DNA of 64,000 nt from Tenebrio molitor (lineage: Eukaryota > Arthropoda > Insecta > Coleoptera > Tenebrionidae), in the NCBI RefSeq assembly GCF_963966145.1, contig NC_091048.1, positions 13,516,001 through 13,580,000 on the forward strand, given 5' to 3'. Made by a program: the position numbers and the translations under genes. The notes under the pieces were generated by a model that was not told where the DNA came from, did not search any database, and was given only the letters and a program-made list of their open reading frames with translations. The stretch's first letter is position 1; every line of letters starts with the position of its first letter. Shown piece after piece: positions 24,830 to 35,698 of this stretch.

Positions 24830-25200
24830 AGCATCTCACGAAATAATAATTTTCATCTCTCGATCAATTAACCAGGTTGATATGCGGTGAAATCGGTCAG
24901 TGTGGAGCATTTGTTGGGGTACAGCGATTGTTATCATCTCACGAAATAACAATTTTCATCTCGCGATCAAATCAAATCATTCGGCAAATAATTAATTAAT
25001 CAGATTGGTATGCTGTGAAATCGAGATGTGAATGGGTCATTGAGTGAAACATTTGGGGGGTGCGGCGAATATTATCATCTCGCGAAATAACATTTTTCAC
25101 CTCGCGATCAGTTAATTCATCAATTCATTAATCAGCCTGGTATGCGGTGAAATCCGAATGTGAGGGTCATTAATTGTGATCGAGGGTTGGGGGTGAAGGC
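24830..25200. repeat. Degenerate tandem repeat, about 3 copies of 100-140 bp
   Basis: Each copy has CATCTCRCGAAATAAYA, then TTTCATCTCGCGATCAA, an AT spacer with TTAATTAAT, then TGGTATGCGGTGAAATC. Copies start near 24830, 24931 and 25071. Confidence 0.7.
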
Positions 25201-25528
25201 GGAATAGGGGTGGTCGGGTTATGCATGATAAGCTCTCACCAGGTCAATACCCTTAATCATGACCGCTTATTTTGATTTAGCGAATTAATTTAATTTCGAT
25301 TAATTAATTAATTAGTTAGTGATCGGGGGTTGGGGTGAAAGCGGGATTAGGGGTTGGTCGGGTCAGGTTAGATCAGGTGACGTCATGCCGGGTTAGTGCC
25401 GCTGGCGAAAAAAGTGTCCCCGCCGCCATGGCAGGTCAGCGCAGAAGTGTCCCCACTCAGGTTAGACCGGGTGACGTCATGTCGGGTCAGCGCCGAAGGC
25501 AAAATCACTAATGTACCACATATACTAC
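25200..25528. repeat. GC-richer duplicated segment with two TGACGTCA sites
   Basis: A segment of about 45 bp (CAGGTTAGATCAGGTGACG...) occurs near 25366 and again near 25458 with small changes. Each carries the palindrome TGACGTCA, the consensus cAMP-response element. GATCGRGGGTTGGGGGTGAA is also duplicated (near 25180 and 25321). No gene start follows, so a regulatory role is only a possibility. Confidence 0.5.
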
Positions 25529-26014
25529 TGAAGTATATTTGAAGAACTATATTTACCGCGAACCTATCAATATTTTAGAAGAACTAAATGACAAAATTTA
25601 CGAAACACTGGCTACTGTAATTCCTAATATGCTTAGACTGGCAAGGGAATATTTAATAAAACGAGTTCGCCTGTTCCTTCAGATGAAAGATGGTCATTTT
25701 GAACACTTGTTATAAATTATTCTTTTTATTTTGCATGTTTCTTATTTCATTTGTTGCATTCTACATCGTTTAGTTATAAAATTTGATCTTAAATATTTAG
25801 TAATAAATTAATAATGATGCTAAAATAAATAGGTTAGTTCAATCCAGTTTTGTCTTCTTTCTTTCAGAACTGCCGCTATGCTTGATCTGTTGTTCAAAAC
25901 CTACGTGTAACTCCAGCTTTTTTTGCAATGTCAAGAATGTTCCTAAAAGTCTTTTCTTTCATTTCGACGATGAGGAGTCCCGCTGCGCTAATACATTGCA
26001 GATACAGAGCGTAT
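25529..26014 (+). mobile_element. Left part of a mariner/Tc1-like deletion derivative, split by the LTR block
   Basis: From GAAGTATATTTGAAG onward this is closely similar to 56640-57120, including the end of the transposase reading frame (stop near 25715, ending HFEHLL-like). It breaks off at GAGCGTAT where the gypsy LTR begins; the missing remainder is at 46573-47194. The element's own left terminal repeat and N-terminal region are absent. The conserved ORF tail (..LQMK.GxFEHLL) is typical of insect transposases that start with the DUF4817 helix-turn-helix. Confidence 0.8.
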
Positions 26015-26390
26015 TGTCGCCAGACAAGTCTTTTTTGTAAAAGTGCGACGAAGAATTTCGTCGAATTTATTGGTGAGGGGTGAGGAATAAAAAGGGGAAG
26101 AAGAAAAAAAATGCAGTCTGTCTTTTGTTTGAGGAGCGACTCGGAGAGCGATGTGTTCTGATTGATGTCTCACAAGCCACTGATTGACAGCGGCGAAATG
26201 TCCCATATTTATAGTGCCGGGCGATCGGACAGGCGCTCGATCGTCGACTCTGGTTGATCGGCCAATCGCGTTCCAGTGATTGCGACCTGCCGTTCGCCGG
26301 CTCTGATTGGTCGGCTCGCTGTTCGCGCGAGTCGACCAACTTGGTTCCAGTCTTGGAACCTTCGGTGGCTGGCGTCTCCGAACGGTATCA
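26015..26390 (-). mobile_element. Ty3/gypsy 3' LTR (LTR1), 376 bp
   Basis: Bounded by TGTCGCC and GGTATCA on the plus strand (TG...CA in both directions). The element reads on minus, so this is its 3' LTR. It is flanked on the left by GTAT (26011-26014), and the same four bases follow LTR3 at 46573. A TATTTATAG box lies near 26208. The adjoining minus-strand purine tract (GGGAGGGGCGGT, 26391-26402) is the expected polypurine tract. Short open frames inside are not genes. Confidence 0.93.
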
Positions 26391-26910
26391 ACCGCCCCTC
26401 CCGTGAAGACGGCAGACACCTCTTTGGGCCTTCTCCGAGCTCACTCACCTCGTTTATTAATTCAAGAACATTACATTAAAAAAAAGCAAAATAAAACAAA
26501 AAAAAATTAACAAAGCAAACAGGAGCTAACTCAACACAAATTTACAATCTACTTACGAGCTAAACTAAAATTACTTAGGTCACATCCTTACACCGGTTCT
26601 TCTTAGAACCTACACATTTATTTTTCTGCACAAAAAAAAAAGAGAACAAAAGAAAAAAAATAAGAACAAAAAAATGAACGGCAACGTGAATCAGCAAAAA
26701 AAACAAACAAACACAAAAAGAAACAGGGAATGAGAGAAGAGAAAAAAAATACAAAAAAAAACACGGAACAGGGCTCACACAAATGTCTTGAGGATTGTCT
26801 GGGCGCGCGGAAATGCACTTTATGTTGTCCGTACACTCCCGCACTGAATGTTTATGTTGTTGGGCGCCACTGGAGGTCGACCCTCCTCCAGAAGGGGTTT
26901 CTGTCGTTGG
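26391..26910 (-). other. Gypsy 3' untranslated region with polypurine tract
   Basis: Lies between the pol stop and the 3' LTR. It holds the polypurine tract next to the LTR and a very A-rich stretch (26480-26770 on plus, so T-rich in the element's sense). No credible coding sequence. Confidence 0.75.
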
Positions 26911-29900
26911 TCACGGGTACGCCGGCCGCAGGCGGTCGACGTGTTGCTTAGATCTCCCGCTCTCGGTTTCCACCAGGTAGATGTGGGAGTCGCCGATGCG
27001 GTGGACGACTCGGTGTGGCCCCGTCCATTTGAAGCCGAAGGGCTGGTTCCTCGTCCCCTGGGGCACCCTCCTCATCACCTGGTCACCGGGTTGAAAGGTG
27101 ACGACGGCGGCGTTCCGATCTAGCTGCTGACGTCGCTCGATGTAGTGCTGTTGATTTTGTCTGGCGTTCGCTTCTCTGTCGGCAACGGGCGTTCTCGGGG
27201 CTCTATCACCAGGTGCGTCCCAAGCTCCGGGGAACGCTAGGTCCCGCCCGTAGAGCAGATGGCTGGGGGACATCCCTGTAGCGGCGTTGCGGCGACGGCG
27301 AACGTTAAATAGGGCTGTAGGAAGCTCACGGTCCCAGGTGTTTTGCTCGCGACCGGCCAGGCGGACTCGTAGCGCCTTTTTCAACTCCTGATTACGCCGT
27401 TCGGTCGGGTTCTCCCTCGGGGTGTATGGCGCCGTGGTCCACGTCTCCGCCTGCCAGTGTCGACACGTTCGCTTCCACGGCCCCGACGTGAACAGAGCTC
27501 CGTTGTCGGTGATAATTGCCTGGGGGTAGCCTTGTCTCGGAAAGACCTCTTCTTCCATGATTCTGATCGCCTCTGCCGTTGTCGCTGCGGTGGTGGGAAA
27601 CGCTTCGACCCACCTGGAGAAGAGATCGGTTACCACAAAGATGTACTTATACCCGGCTGGTGTCTCCGGGTACGGGCCCATCACGTCGCAGGCGATGATC
27701 TCGAACGGTCGTCGGGGTTGTCGCGGTTTCAGGGGTGCCGTTGGTTGCGGCGCTCCCTTCTTGACCTGGGCTCACAGCAAGCAGTGGCGCACGTAGTCCC
27801 TGACGTCGGCCGAGAGTCGAGGCCAATGGTAGTCTTCCCTGATTGTTCGCTCCGTTTCTTCCGCTCCCGGATGGCCGGCGAGGTTTTGGTCGTGGTTCTC
27901 GTACAGGACCCTCAACCTGACGTTTGTTGGGACGTATAATTTTCCTCCCGGGCCAAAGAGCAGATTGTCTCGGGTTGTGTAAAGTCGCCGGAAGGTCCGT
28001 TGCCAACGGTCTTGAGGCTCGTCTTCAACTTGGCGGAGGGCCACCATTCGGGCAGTAAATTCGGCGTCGTCGCGCTGGCCCTGCCGAACTTCATCCGCGA
28101 GGGTCTGTATCTGCAGAGGGCAGGCAAATGGTGTCGGTTCTGGTGGTAATAGTCGATCTGTGTCGCTGAGATCTTCGTCCTGGGGGAGCCGTTCTTCTGG
28201 GTCTCGCGAGAGGATATCGGCCAGCTGATTCTCTCTGCCGGGGCAGTGTTGAATGATACACTGGTACCCCTGCAGTTCGATGGCCCACCTGGTCAGCTTC
28301 GCACGCTGGTCTTTCATCTGCTGCAGCCACACCAGCGCCTTGTTGTCCGTGCGCAAGATGAACTGTTTGTCCTCCAGGTAGGGCCGGTAGCGTCGGATGG
28401 CCCATACGACGGCCAAGCACTCCTGTTCGTTGGAATGGTAGCGCCTCTCGGTTTTGTTGAATCTGGCGCTACTGTAGGAGATGATTCGTCGGTTGGCCCC
28501 ATCTTCTTGGTACAGGACCGCAGCCATCCCGACGCCGCTAGCGTCGGTCTGGAGAACGAATGTCTTGTTCGGGTCCGGTCGGTGCAGCATCAATGGGGCG
28601 GAGAGGGCCCCCTTGACGCTCTCAAACGCTTCTTGCTTCAGTGTCCCCCATCTGTAGGGCTTTTTCTGCCCCAGAAGGTCCGTGAGCGGGTATGCCAGGT
28701 CTGCGAAATTCGGCACGTAGTCCCGTAACCAATTGCAGAGTCCCAAGAAACTTCTGAGCGATCGTCGGTCTTTTGGAGGCGTGGCGCTCTGGATTTGCTG
28801 GAGATGATGTTCCTGCGGGTAGTTGCCCTGATCGGTGACTACGTGTCCGAGGTAATTGATTTTCTTGGCCCCCAGGTGGCACTTTTGGGGCGCACAGCAC
28901 AGACCGTGTATCTGAAGTCTCTCGAGCACCAGACGGAGATGTTTCAAGTGTTCTTCATGCGATTGGGAATAGATGATGATGTCGTCCAGGTACACCATAG
29001 CGAACTTCCGTAGGTGACCTGGAAGGACCTCCTGGCACATCAGTCGTTGGAATGTCGACGGGGCTCCTTTCAGTCCGAACGGCATGACGCGGAACTGGTA
29101 GAGGCCGCCGTCCGGTGTCGAAAATGCGGTGTACTGTTTGCTCTCCTCTGAGAGGGGCACCTGCCAATACCCCGACTTCAAATCCAGCGAAGTGAATACC
29201 TTGGCTTGCCCTAGGTCCCGGAGCGTCTCCTGGATGATCGGAAGCGAGGCGGCTTCGTCCTTGGTGATCGTGTTCAGCCGGCGGTAGTCCACGCAAAACC
29301 TCGGCCTACCGTCCTTCTTCTTTACGATTACAATTGGCGAAGCGTATTCTGACGTGGCCGGCTCGATGATGCCGTCCGCTAGCATCTGCTCCACTTGCTC
29401 GTCGATTAACAGTTTTTTTGTGTCCGAGTAACGGTAGGGCCGTACTCGGAATGGTGTATAATCCCTCAAGTGGATGGTGTGTTTCGTCGTGGCTGTGGTA
29501 GTCGGTGTCGGATCATTGTTGAACACGTCCCGGAACTCGTGCAGAAGTTGGTGCAGCTCGGGCTCCAATTGTTTCGGGAAATCGTGTTGGACGTCTTTGA
29601 CTGCTGGAACCTCTTTTGGTGCGACGGGGGCCAGTCCCTCCCGTAGGGACTGGGGTCGCTTTGTCGAGGCGGTGCTGAAGAAGATTGTGGCTCTCTCTTC
29701 GGTACCGATGTGGAGGCAGCCGCGTTGGAAGTCCAGGATTGCTCGGTGCTGCAAGAGAAACGGGTAGCCGAGGAGGACCGTTTCCACCAGGTTGTCGGTT
29801 ACCAGAAACTCTGATGTAATCTGCACCTTTCGGAAGGTGCACCGAAGTTTCTGGCTTCCTCTGATGTTCCCGCGAATTTCGGCAATGGCGGTGTTCACTC

Positions 29901-30156
29901 GCGTCACATATGTTGGTGCGATTTTCTCGTCTTGTACAGTTTTGGTCCGAATCAGATTGTGTGTGGCCCCCGTGTCGATGAGGGCCACGACTTCCTTGCC
30001 CCCGATTTGAACGGTGATGCGCGGGAGGTACGCATCTCCGTGGCGGGTGGCATTTACTGTGATGATGGGCCGGCGCTCTCTCGACTGGACCTTCGAGCAA
30101 ACGCGGCCCCGCGGGCGTTTCCCGCCGCGTCCCGTAATCGTCCAAGCTCCGGGCAA
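26911..30156 (-). pseudogene. pol: Ty3/gypsy pol polyprotein, one in-frame TGA
   Basis: One reading frame of 1081 codons is split by a single TGA (27772-27774). Before it, in order, are an aspartic protease (D61-T-G-A), reverse transcriptase (YLDD at residues 389-392) and RNase H (TDASG, D538). The N half of the integrase zinc finger follows (H..H, then HCLL-stop). After the TGA come the integrase core (VVTDLFSR, ITDNGALFT and the PTERRNQEL glutamate) and a C-terminal GDQV/GFKWTGP module. The protein order PR-RT-RH-IN defines Ty3/gypsy. The stop sits where the last zinc-binding Cys is expected, so the mature integrase would be lost unless the stop is read through. Frame is -1 relative to gag, consistent with programmed frameshifting. 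No envelope gene follows. Confidence 0.93.
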
Positions 30157-30848
30157 TCCCTATGGAAGTGACGCTCCGGGCAATAACTGCAGCGTGGGAG
30201 TGCCTGAGGTGTGGCAGGCTTGGTGGGCTTGGTGGTTTTTCCCTTGCTCAAGATGGCTTCAATCTCCGTGGCCCCTGCGATGAGGTCCTCCATGCTGCGA
30301 GGTGGAGCGAACGCCGAGTATTTAATTAGCTCGTCGTTCAGGAGGAGTCGGCACAATTTGGTCAGCTCCTCGTCCGTCATATCAGGATAGATTCGGCTAG
30401 ATAGTAGCCTCTTCTTCGCCAGAAAGCTAACGGCTGATTCGCCGTCAGCTTGTTTTGTCCCATGAAATTCGCTGATAAGTTTTTGTTTAATTGCGGGACT
30501 GTCGTACTTGCTTAGGAGAGCCTTCTCCAGGTCCTGGAAGGATCGAGCGAATGGTGCGTTGAAGCCCCACCATTCGGCCGCTGCGTCCCGGAATCGGGCT
30601 GCCACCTTTTCGCGCCACAACGTAGCGTCAGTGTTGGCGAGCTTTGCTTTGCACTCCTCCAGGAATGCTTTTGGGTCTTCGTGATCCAGGCCGCTAAACT
30701 CCGGGAGGGTTGGTGGCTCCGTTGGTTTAGTAGGGTGGATTCTTTCGATTAGCTTCATTAGCGCCTCGACGCTTACCATCTGGGATGTCTCGCTTGGGTT
30801 TGAACCCTGGGGTTCGTCCTGTTGGCCCTGCGCCCTTGTCCCGACCAT
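30054..30848 (-). CDS. gag: Ty3/gypsy Gag
   Basis: 264 aa starting MVGTRAQGQQ. The open frame runs on upstream into the LTR, but this methionine is the first after the primer-binding region and is the plausible start. It contains a capsid-like segment (about residues 50-190, with FLEECKAKL and WREKVAARF..AAAEWW) and one nucleocapsid-type knuckle, CSYCPERHFHRDC, whose spacing is C-x2-C-x3-H-x4-C rather than the usual x4-H. The product would form the particle that packages the element RNA. It overlaps pol by about 100 nt in another frame. Confidence 0.85.
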   Translation of the reverse strand: MVGTRAQGQQDEPQGSNPSETSQMVSVEALMKLIERIHPTKPTEPPTLPEFSGLDHEDPKAFLEECKAKLANTDATLWREKVAARFRDAAAEWWGFNAPFARSFQDLEKALLSKYDSPAIKQKLISEFHGTKQADGESAVSFLAKKRLLSSRIYPDMTDEELTKLCRLLLNDELIKYSAFAPPRSMEDLIAGATEIEAILSKGKTTKPTKPATPQALPRCSYCPERHFHRDCPELGRLRDAAGNARGAAFARRSSRESAGPSSQ

Positions 30849-30900
30849 TGTGTTCTTCCTAGCTAGCTCTGGGTTCCTTTTCTGTCTAGAAAAGCTTGGG

Positions 30901-30923
30901 GCCCCACGTTGGCCGCGCCAATT
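30901..30923 (-). promoter_or_regulatory. Gypsy primer-binding site
   Basis: On the minus strand the LTR end (GGCGACA) is followed by AAT and then TGGCGCGGCCAACGTGGGGC. A TGG a few bases after the LTR is the hallmark of a tRNA-primed start. The matching tRNA was not identified. Confidence 0.65.
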
Positions 30924-31099
30924 TGTCGCCAGACAAGTCTTTTTTGTAAAAGTGCGACGAAGAATTTCGTCGAATTTATTGGTGAGGGGTGAGGAATAAA
31001 AAGGGGAAGAAAAAAAAAATGCAGTCTGTCTTTTGTTTGAGGAGCGACTCGGAGAGCGATGTGTCCTGATTGATGTCTCACAAGCCACTGATTGACAGC
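30924..31099 (-). mobile_element. Gypsy 5' LTR (LTR2), left piece
   Basis: Same sequence as LTR1 from TGTCGCC to GATTGACAGC, then interrupted by the LINE. It resumes at 35244 and ends at 35442. The first 176 bases and the last 199 add up to 375, one short of LTR1. Confidence 0.93.
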
Positions 31100-31202
31100 T
31101 GGATCTAGCTGATTGGTCTATGAAGCAGTTGGAATTTTTTGTTCCTTGGCTTCCTAATTGTTGGTGATTTTTACTTGTTGTGACTCTTTATGTTGTCCCT
31201 TT

Positions 31203-33727
31203 TTAGGGAGTAATGGTTATTTTTCGCAGTTCCGCGTTGGGGTGGTTTTTTATCTTTTCTTGTAGTTTGATTTTCATGTTTTGTATGTGTACTTTGATTG
31301 GTTCTGTTTTTGTTTCCCTTTGAATTTGTGTATTCCTCATGTATGGTGGTGCGTCCAGTGCTCTTCTGAGGTATGCATTTTGTATTTGTTCTATGATTTT
31401 TAAGTTGGATTTAGCTGTCGTGGACCATATTTCTGCTCCGTATGTGATCACTGGTCTTATGATTTGCTTATATATCAGGATTTTGTTGTGTTTGTTGAGT
31501 GTGCTTTTTCTGTTTGTGAGTGGGTATAGTGCTGCAATTATTTGTTTCGCTTTTTTGGCTGTTTCTCTTATGTGGTGTGTGTATTTTAGTTGCTGATTCT
31601 CCATGTGTCAAACCAGTTTGTCATTGTGTTTACTGCTTTCTGTAGAATTTTAGCTGCTCTGTTTGGATTGATCGATGTGGCTGTGATGGCTGTGTCGTCT
31701 GCAAAGAGTGCTATTGAGGTCCTGTCTGGTAGTTGGGGTAAATCTGCGGTGTAGATGCTGTAGAGGATGGGGCCTAGGACTGATCCTTGAGGGACTCCTG
31801 CGTATGCTGTTTTTGTTGATGAAAGTTTCTTGTTGATTTTGATCTGGAATGTTCTTCCTTGTAGGTAGTGTGATATGAGATGCGTGAGTGGGGTTGAAAC
31901 TTAGAATTTGGTTAGTTTGTATGTGAGAGCTGCGTGCCATACTCTGTCGAAGGCTTTTTCTACGTCTAGGTATATGGCGGCCGTTGCTTGGTGTTTGTTC
32001 CAGTCGTTTTTGATTTTCTCGGTTAGTTTTGTCAGTTGTAGTGTTGTGCTGTGTTCGGCGCGGAATCCGAATTGTTCTGGGGGAATGATGCTGAGTTTTT
32101 GGATTTCTTCCTTCAGGTGCTTCAATATGATTTTTTCTGTTACTTTTCCCATGGTGTTGAGAAGGCTGATGGGTCTGTATGATGTTGGGTTGTTTGTTGG
32201 TTTTCCTTTTTTGTGAATCAGTATTATGTGTGATTTTTTCCAGTCCTTGGGGAAGTGTCTGTGTTTGAAGATTGCATTTATGATTTCTGTCAACTTAGTT
32301 ATCGCCTGTTCGTTTAGCTGTTTTAACATTTTGTTGGTTATTTCGTCTGGTCCTGGTGCTTTTTTCGGTGGTAGATTTTGTATGATTTGGTTTATTTCTT
32401 CGGTAGTGGTTGTTGGAATTGGTGTTGTTGGTATGGTTCTTTCGAGGTTGTAGATGGCTGTGTGGATTTCTATGTCCTTTGTTTGTGATAGGGTGTTTGC
32501 TTGATTTGGTGTGAACTGTTCTTCGAAGGTTTCGGCTATCATTTCGAGTTTGTCTTCGTCTGTGATTGCGGTTCTGTTTTGCTTTTTGAGAGGTGGTATT
32601 GTTTGATGGGGGGTTTGTTTGAGTTTTTTCGTTAGTCTCCATAGTGAGTTGTCCTCGATTTTTGTGTTTTCGAGTAACGTTGTCCACTTTTTGTTGCTGT
32701 GTTCTCGTAGCGCTTGTTTTAGTTCATTTGCTGCCCTGTTTAAGTGTGTTTTGTCGTTTGGGTCTAGCGTGCGGTGGTACTTCCTCCTAGCTTTGTTCTT
32801 TGTTTGTATTAGGTGTTGGATGTGTTGTGGTAGTAATTGTTTGGGTTGTATTTCCTTTACGTATGTGGCTTGTTCGTATGCTTGTTTGATGTCTGTTTCT
32901 AGTTGTTTAACTGCGTTTTCTATTTCTTGCGGGTTGTTTATTGGTGAGTTTGTTGTTTTGATTGTTTTTTGGAATTGTTTCCAGTTTGTCCATGATTTTG
33001 TGATTTTGTCCTGTTTGATTGGCCGGTTTAGCGTAATTATTACTGGCGAGTGGTCTGAGCTTAGTTCTTCTACTGTTTGTAGGTGGTAGTAGTTATTAAT
33101 GTTTTTTACTATGGCTATGTCGATGACGTCGCTGCCTTCTTCGTAGTGGTGAGTGGGATCTTCTGGTCCTATTGCTTCCATGTTGTTTGAGGTTATGAAG
33201 TGATGTAGTGTCTTTCCTCTTGGACAGTTCCTTTTGCTGTTCCAGTGTTTGTTCCTGGCATTGAGGTCGCCTGCTGCTATCGTGGCCTTGTTTTCGTTTT
33301 TTATGAAGTCGAAGTCTGTTTGGTGGAATTCTTTCTTTGGTGGGTAATATAATGAGTATAGGTGTAGTTCTCCTCTGTCGGTTTCTACGCTGAGTCCTGT
33401 TACTTCCAATGCTTTCGTTGTTGGTGTGGGGAGTAGATGGTGTTTGATGAGTCGGTTTATTATTATTGCTGTTCCTCCTCCTTTTTGGTTTTCTCTGTCG
33501 TTTCTGTAGATTTGGTGGTTAGGTAGATTGAGTTTGCGGTGGGGTTTTAGGTGTGTTTCTTGGACTAGTACTGCGTCTATTTTGTATTTTTGTATAAAGT
33601 ATTCCAGTTCTTGTTTTTTGTTGCTTATAGCATTTGCGTTCCAGTAAGCTATTTTGATAGTGTTCTTCTTTATTCGTTGCATTATTTGCGTTGTGGTGTT
33701 TGTTCTTGCTTCGGGTTTAAGGTTCAT
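31203..33727 (-). pseudogene. LINE ORF2 (endonuclease-reverse transcriptase), copy 1, broken
   Basis: Starts MNLKPEARTN at 33727. An intact N-terminal APE endonuclease (YWNAN, QETHL near residue 57, GDLNARNKHW, SSDHSPV) and the first RT motifs are present. The frame stops at 31901 by a TAA where copy 2 has a Lys codon (LTKF then stop). Further on, a 133-bp deletion relative to copy 2 (its 42588-42720) shifts the frame, so the last 133 codons (31203-31604) are open but detached. The FADD-containing region lies beyond the stop. This copy cannot make full reverse transcriptase. Confidence 0.92.
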
Positions 33728-35063
33728 TAATTGTTTGTATTAATTCGCTTGTTGTTGTGATGAAGTCCATTTTTTGTTGTAGTGTGGGTTTTGTTTTTGA
33801 GAATTGTATGAGCAGTTTGCCTATTAGTTGTGCAATTTGATCCGTTTTGTTATGTGCTTTTTGAGGTCCGTTGTTTGTGTTGGGGGCAGTGCTTTCCGTT
33901 GTCTGATTTTGGTTTTTGTTGGTGTTTGTTTTTGGGGTTGGGTTTTTTGTTTGGGTTTGGTTTGTTGCGTTTGCTTGCGGCTCTTGATTCTGTTGTTGTT
34001 GTTGTTGGTTCCAGGCATTTGTTAGATTGGTGGTTTCTGGTTTCTTTGTTTGTGTGGGGTGAAATATGCATCCTGTGAAATTGGCGGGGTGAGGGCCTCC
34101 ACAGTTTGCACACTTCGCATCAATTGTTTTTACCTTGGTGCAGATGTGGGTGGAGTGTTCGCCTGCACATTTGAGGCATTTGAATTTGGCCTTGCAGCCT
34201 GTTTGTGTATGGCCGTATAATTGGCATCTGTGACACTGTGTGTACGTGTTTCTGCTTTTGTAAGTTTCCACACTGACTGAGAGGTTGCAGCAGTTTGTGA
34301 TTTGATATATTGATTTATATTTCCTTTCAAGTTCTATGTAAGTGGCGGCGGTTGTTTCCCCTGATTTGTTTTTCATTCTTTCTATTTTAGTAGTTTCGTA
34401 TCCTTGTTCCTGCAGGTCTTTTTGTATCTCTTCTATTTGGATTGAGAGCGGAATACCTCTCATTACGGTTTTCAGTGATCTGTCTTGTTGTAGTTGGTAT
34501 GTGTGATACTCGTATTTTTGTTTGTCTAGATATGCGGTTATTTTCCTGAAGTCGGTTACAATTGTTGGGTAGACCTTGATGCCTTCTGGGGTGCTTCTTG
34601 CTTTTGTGTATTGGATGTTTTCACTATGTAGTTTTTTGGATATTTGTACCCACTTGTCTGGTTGTCTGATGACAATGGGTACTGTTTTGTTCGATGTATT
34701 TTCTTCCGCAGTTTCTTCTGTGTTGCTTGGGGCTGGCGTTTGTGTAATTTGTAGCGCGTTGTAGCGGTTTGTTGTTTTTATAGAAAAGTATTGTTTGTTG
34801 GGGCTGTCGTCGTCGAGTTTGTGCTTACGGGATTTTTTCGGTGGGATAAATTCGCTGTCCTTTGGAGTTGCGGCCTCGTTTGTTTCCATATTTGTGTCCT
34901 CTTCTTTTTCGCTTGCACTTGTTTTGGTATGCGTTGGCTTACCTTCATTTTCTTCGTCGCTTAGGTCGGTTTGATTTTTGTCCATTCTGTCGTAGATAAG
35001 ATCTAGCACTTCCGAGAGCTCGCTCTGTGTCAAATTGTTGATGTATTGTGTAAACTCTGCCAT
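33717..35063 (-). CDS. LINE ORF1 (nucleic-acid-binding Gag-like protein), copy 1, intact
   Basis: 448 aa starting MAEFTQYINN. An acidic N terminus is followed by a region like the pre-C2HC domain of Jockey/X-element ORF1 proteins (about residues 165-270). Three zinc knuckles come next: CHRCQLYGHTQTGC (277-290), CLKCAGEHSTHIC (296-308) and CANCGGPHPANFTGC (318-332). A Gln/Asn/Thr-rich tail ends the protein. Such proteins coat LINE RNA and act as chaperones during target-primed reverse transcription. The stop overlaps the ORF2 start in ATGAACCTTAA, which would suit termination-reinitiation. Confidence 0.92.
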   Translation of the reverse strand: MAEFTQYINNLTQSELSEVLDLIYDRMDKNQTDLSDEENEGKPTHTKTSASEKEEDTNMETNEAATPKDSEFIPPKKSRKHKLDDDSPNKQYFSIKTTNRYNALQITQTPAPSNTEETAEENTSNKTVPIVIRQPDKWVQISKKLHSENIQYTKARSTPEGIKVYPTIVTDFRKITAYLDKQKYEYHTYQLQQDRSLKTVMRGIPLSIQIEEIQKDLQEQGYETTKIERMKNKSGETTAATYIELERKYKSIYQITNCCNLSVSVETYKSRNTYTQCHRCQLYGHTQTGCKAKFKCLKCAGEHSTHICTKVKTIDAKCANCGGPHPANFTGCIFHPTQTKKPETTNLTNAWNQQQQQQNQEPQANATNQTQTKNPTPKTNTNKNQNQTTESTAPNTNNGPQKAHNKTDQIAQLIGKLLIQFSKTKPTLQQKMDFITTTSELIQTINEP

Positions 35064-35243
35064 TGTTGTTCGATTTGATTACACTGGTTGTTGCACTGCA
35101 CTTGTTTGTACTACTGCACTTGTTTATAATTTGGTTTATCCAGCACCAACGATCAAGGATCTGGACGCTGGGTAAATTTCACGAGACTATTGGCGATGTT
35201 ACTCGTACGGTGTCTACAGACAGCGGCGAACCTGATTGACAGC

Positions 35244-35442
35244 GGCGAAATGTCCCATATTTATAGTGCCGGGCGATCGGACAGGCGCTCGATCGTCGAC
35301 TCTGGTTGATCGGCCAATCGCGTTCCAGTGATTGCGACCTGCCGTTCGCCGGCTCTGATTGGTCGGCTCGCTGTTCGCGCGAGTCGACCAACTTGGTTCC
35401 AGTCTTGGAACCTTCGGTGGCTGGCGTCTCCGAACGGTATCA
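35244..35442 (-). mobile_element. Gypsy LTR2, right piece
   Basis: Continues LTR2 after the LINE, ending GGTATCA at 35442. The next four bases are ATTG, not GTAT as beside LTR1. ATTG also precedes LTR3 (41915-41918). Confidence 0.92.
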
Positions 35443-35588
35443 ATTGGCGCAATAACAACATTCAATTTGTACCTTTACAACTTAATCATAACAGACATTA
35501 TGCGGAGGAGGCGAAGGAAATACGTGAAAAATTGAAACGTTATTTCAATAATGAAGGAAAAGTACTTTGGCAAGACAGAATGGTTTAA
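35443..35588 (+). pseudogene. HarbB Harbinger transposase, C-terminal piece (displaced)
   Basis: Reads WRNNNIQFVPLQ...IREKLKRYFNNEGKV and stops. It aligns with the HarbA transposase end (WRTEPQHLVPLE...IRDHLKRYFMNEG). Removing one ATTG joins it in frame to the ORF that stops short at 41918 (..GSITQGD), so it is the missing end of that gene, placed 6.3 kb upstream of the body. The protein is a DDE transposase of the PIF/Harbinger (HARBI1) group. Confidence 0.85.
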
Positions 35589-35698
35589 ATGTAAATCGTT
35601 TCAGTTAATAACATTTTTTGTAGGTACTTATGTAGATGACTTATTTAATTATTATAATCTTGTATGGTATTATCAGTTGTTTTTTTACATATCCTTAC

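Larger units (their letters stand above)
31100..35231 (-). mobile_element. Jockey-type LINE, copy 1, inserted in LTR2
   Basis: 4132 bp flanked by a 12-bp target duplication CTGATTGACAGC (31088-31099 and 35232-35243). Two ORFs on minus (gag-like ORF1, then APE+RT ORF2) define a Jockey-like LINE. The 3' end has no poly(A); it ends ATCAGCTAGATCC after a CCCTAAAAAGGG dyad. It differs from copy 2 (42096-46361) at few positions, apart from a 133-bp internal deletion near 31595 and its 5' junction, where GACAGCGGCGAAC (a copy of adjacent LTR sequence) is inserted. Confidence 0.92.

Noticed and set aside
26067..26510. ORFs in the LTR (also at 35179-35588 and 46281-46649)
   Set aside because: The same LTR sequence gives them in all three copies. 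They are LTR shadows.
30901..30923. Assignment of the gypsy primer to a particular tRNA
   Set aside because: TGGCGC fits several tRNA 3' ends, but the following bases do not match one that I can recall with confidence.
31339..34764. Plus-strand ORFs opposite the LINE (also 42335-45892)
   Set aside because: Cys/Val/Phe-rich frames caused by the biased codon use of the minus-strand ORFs.
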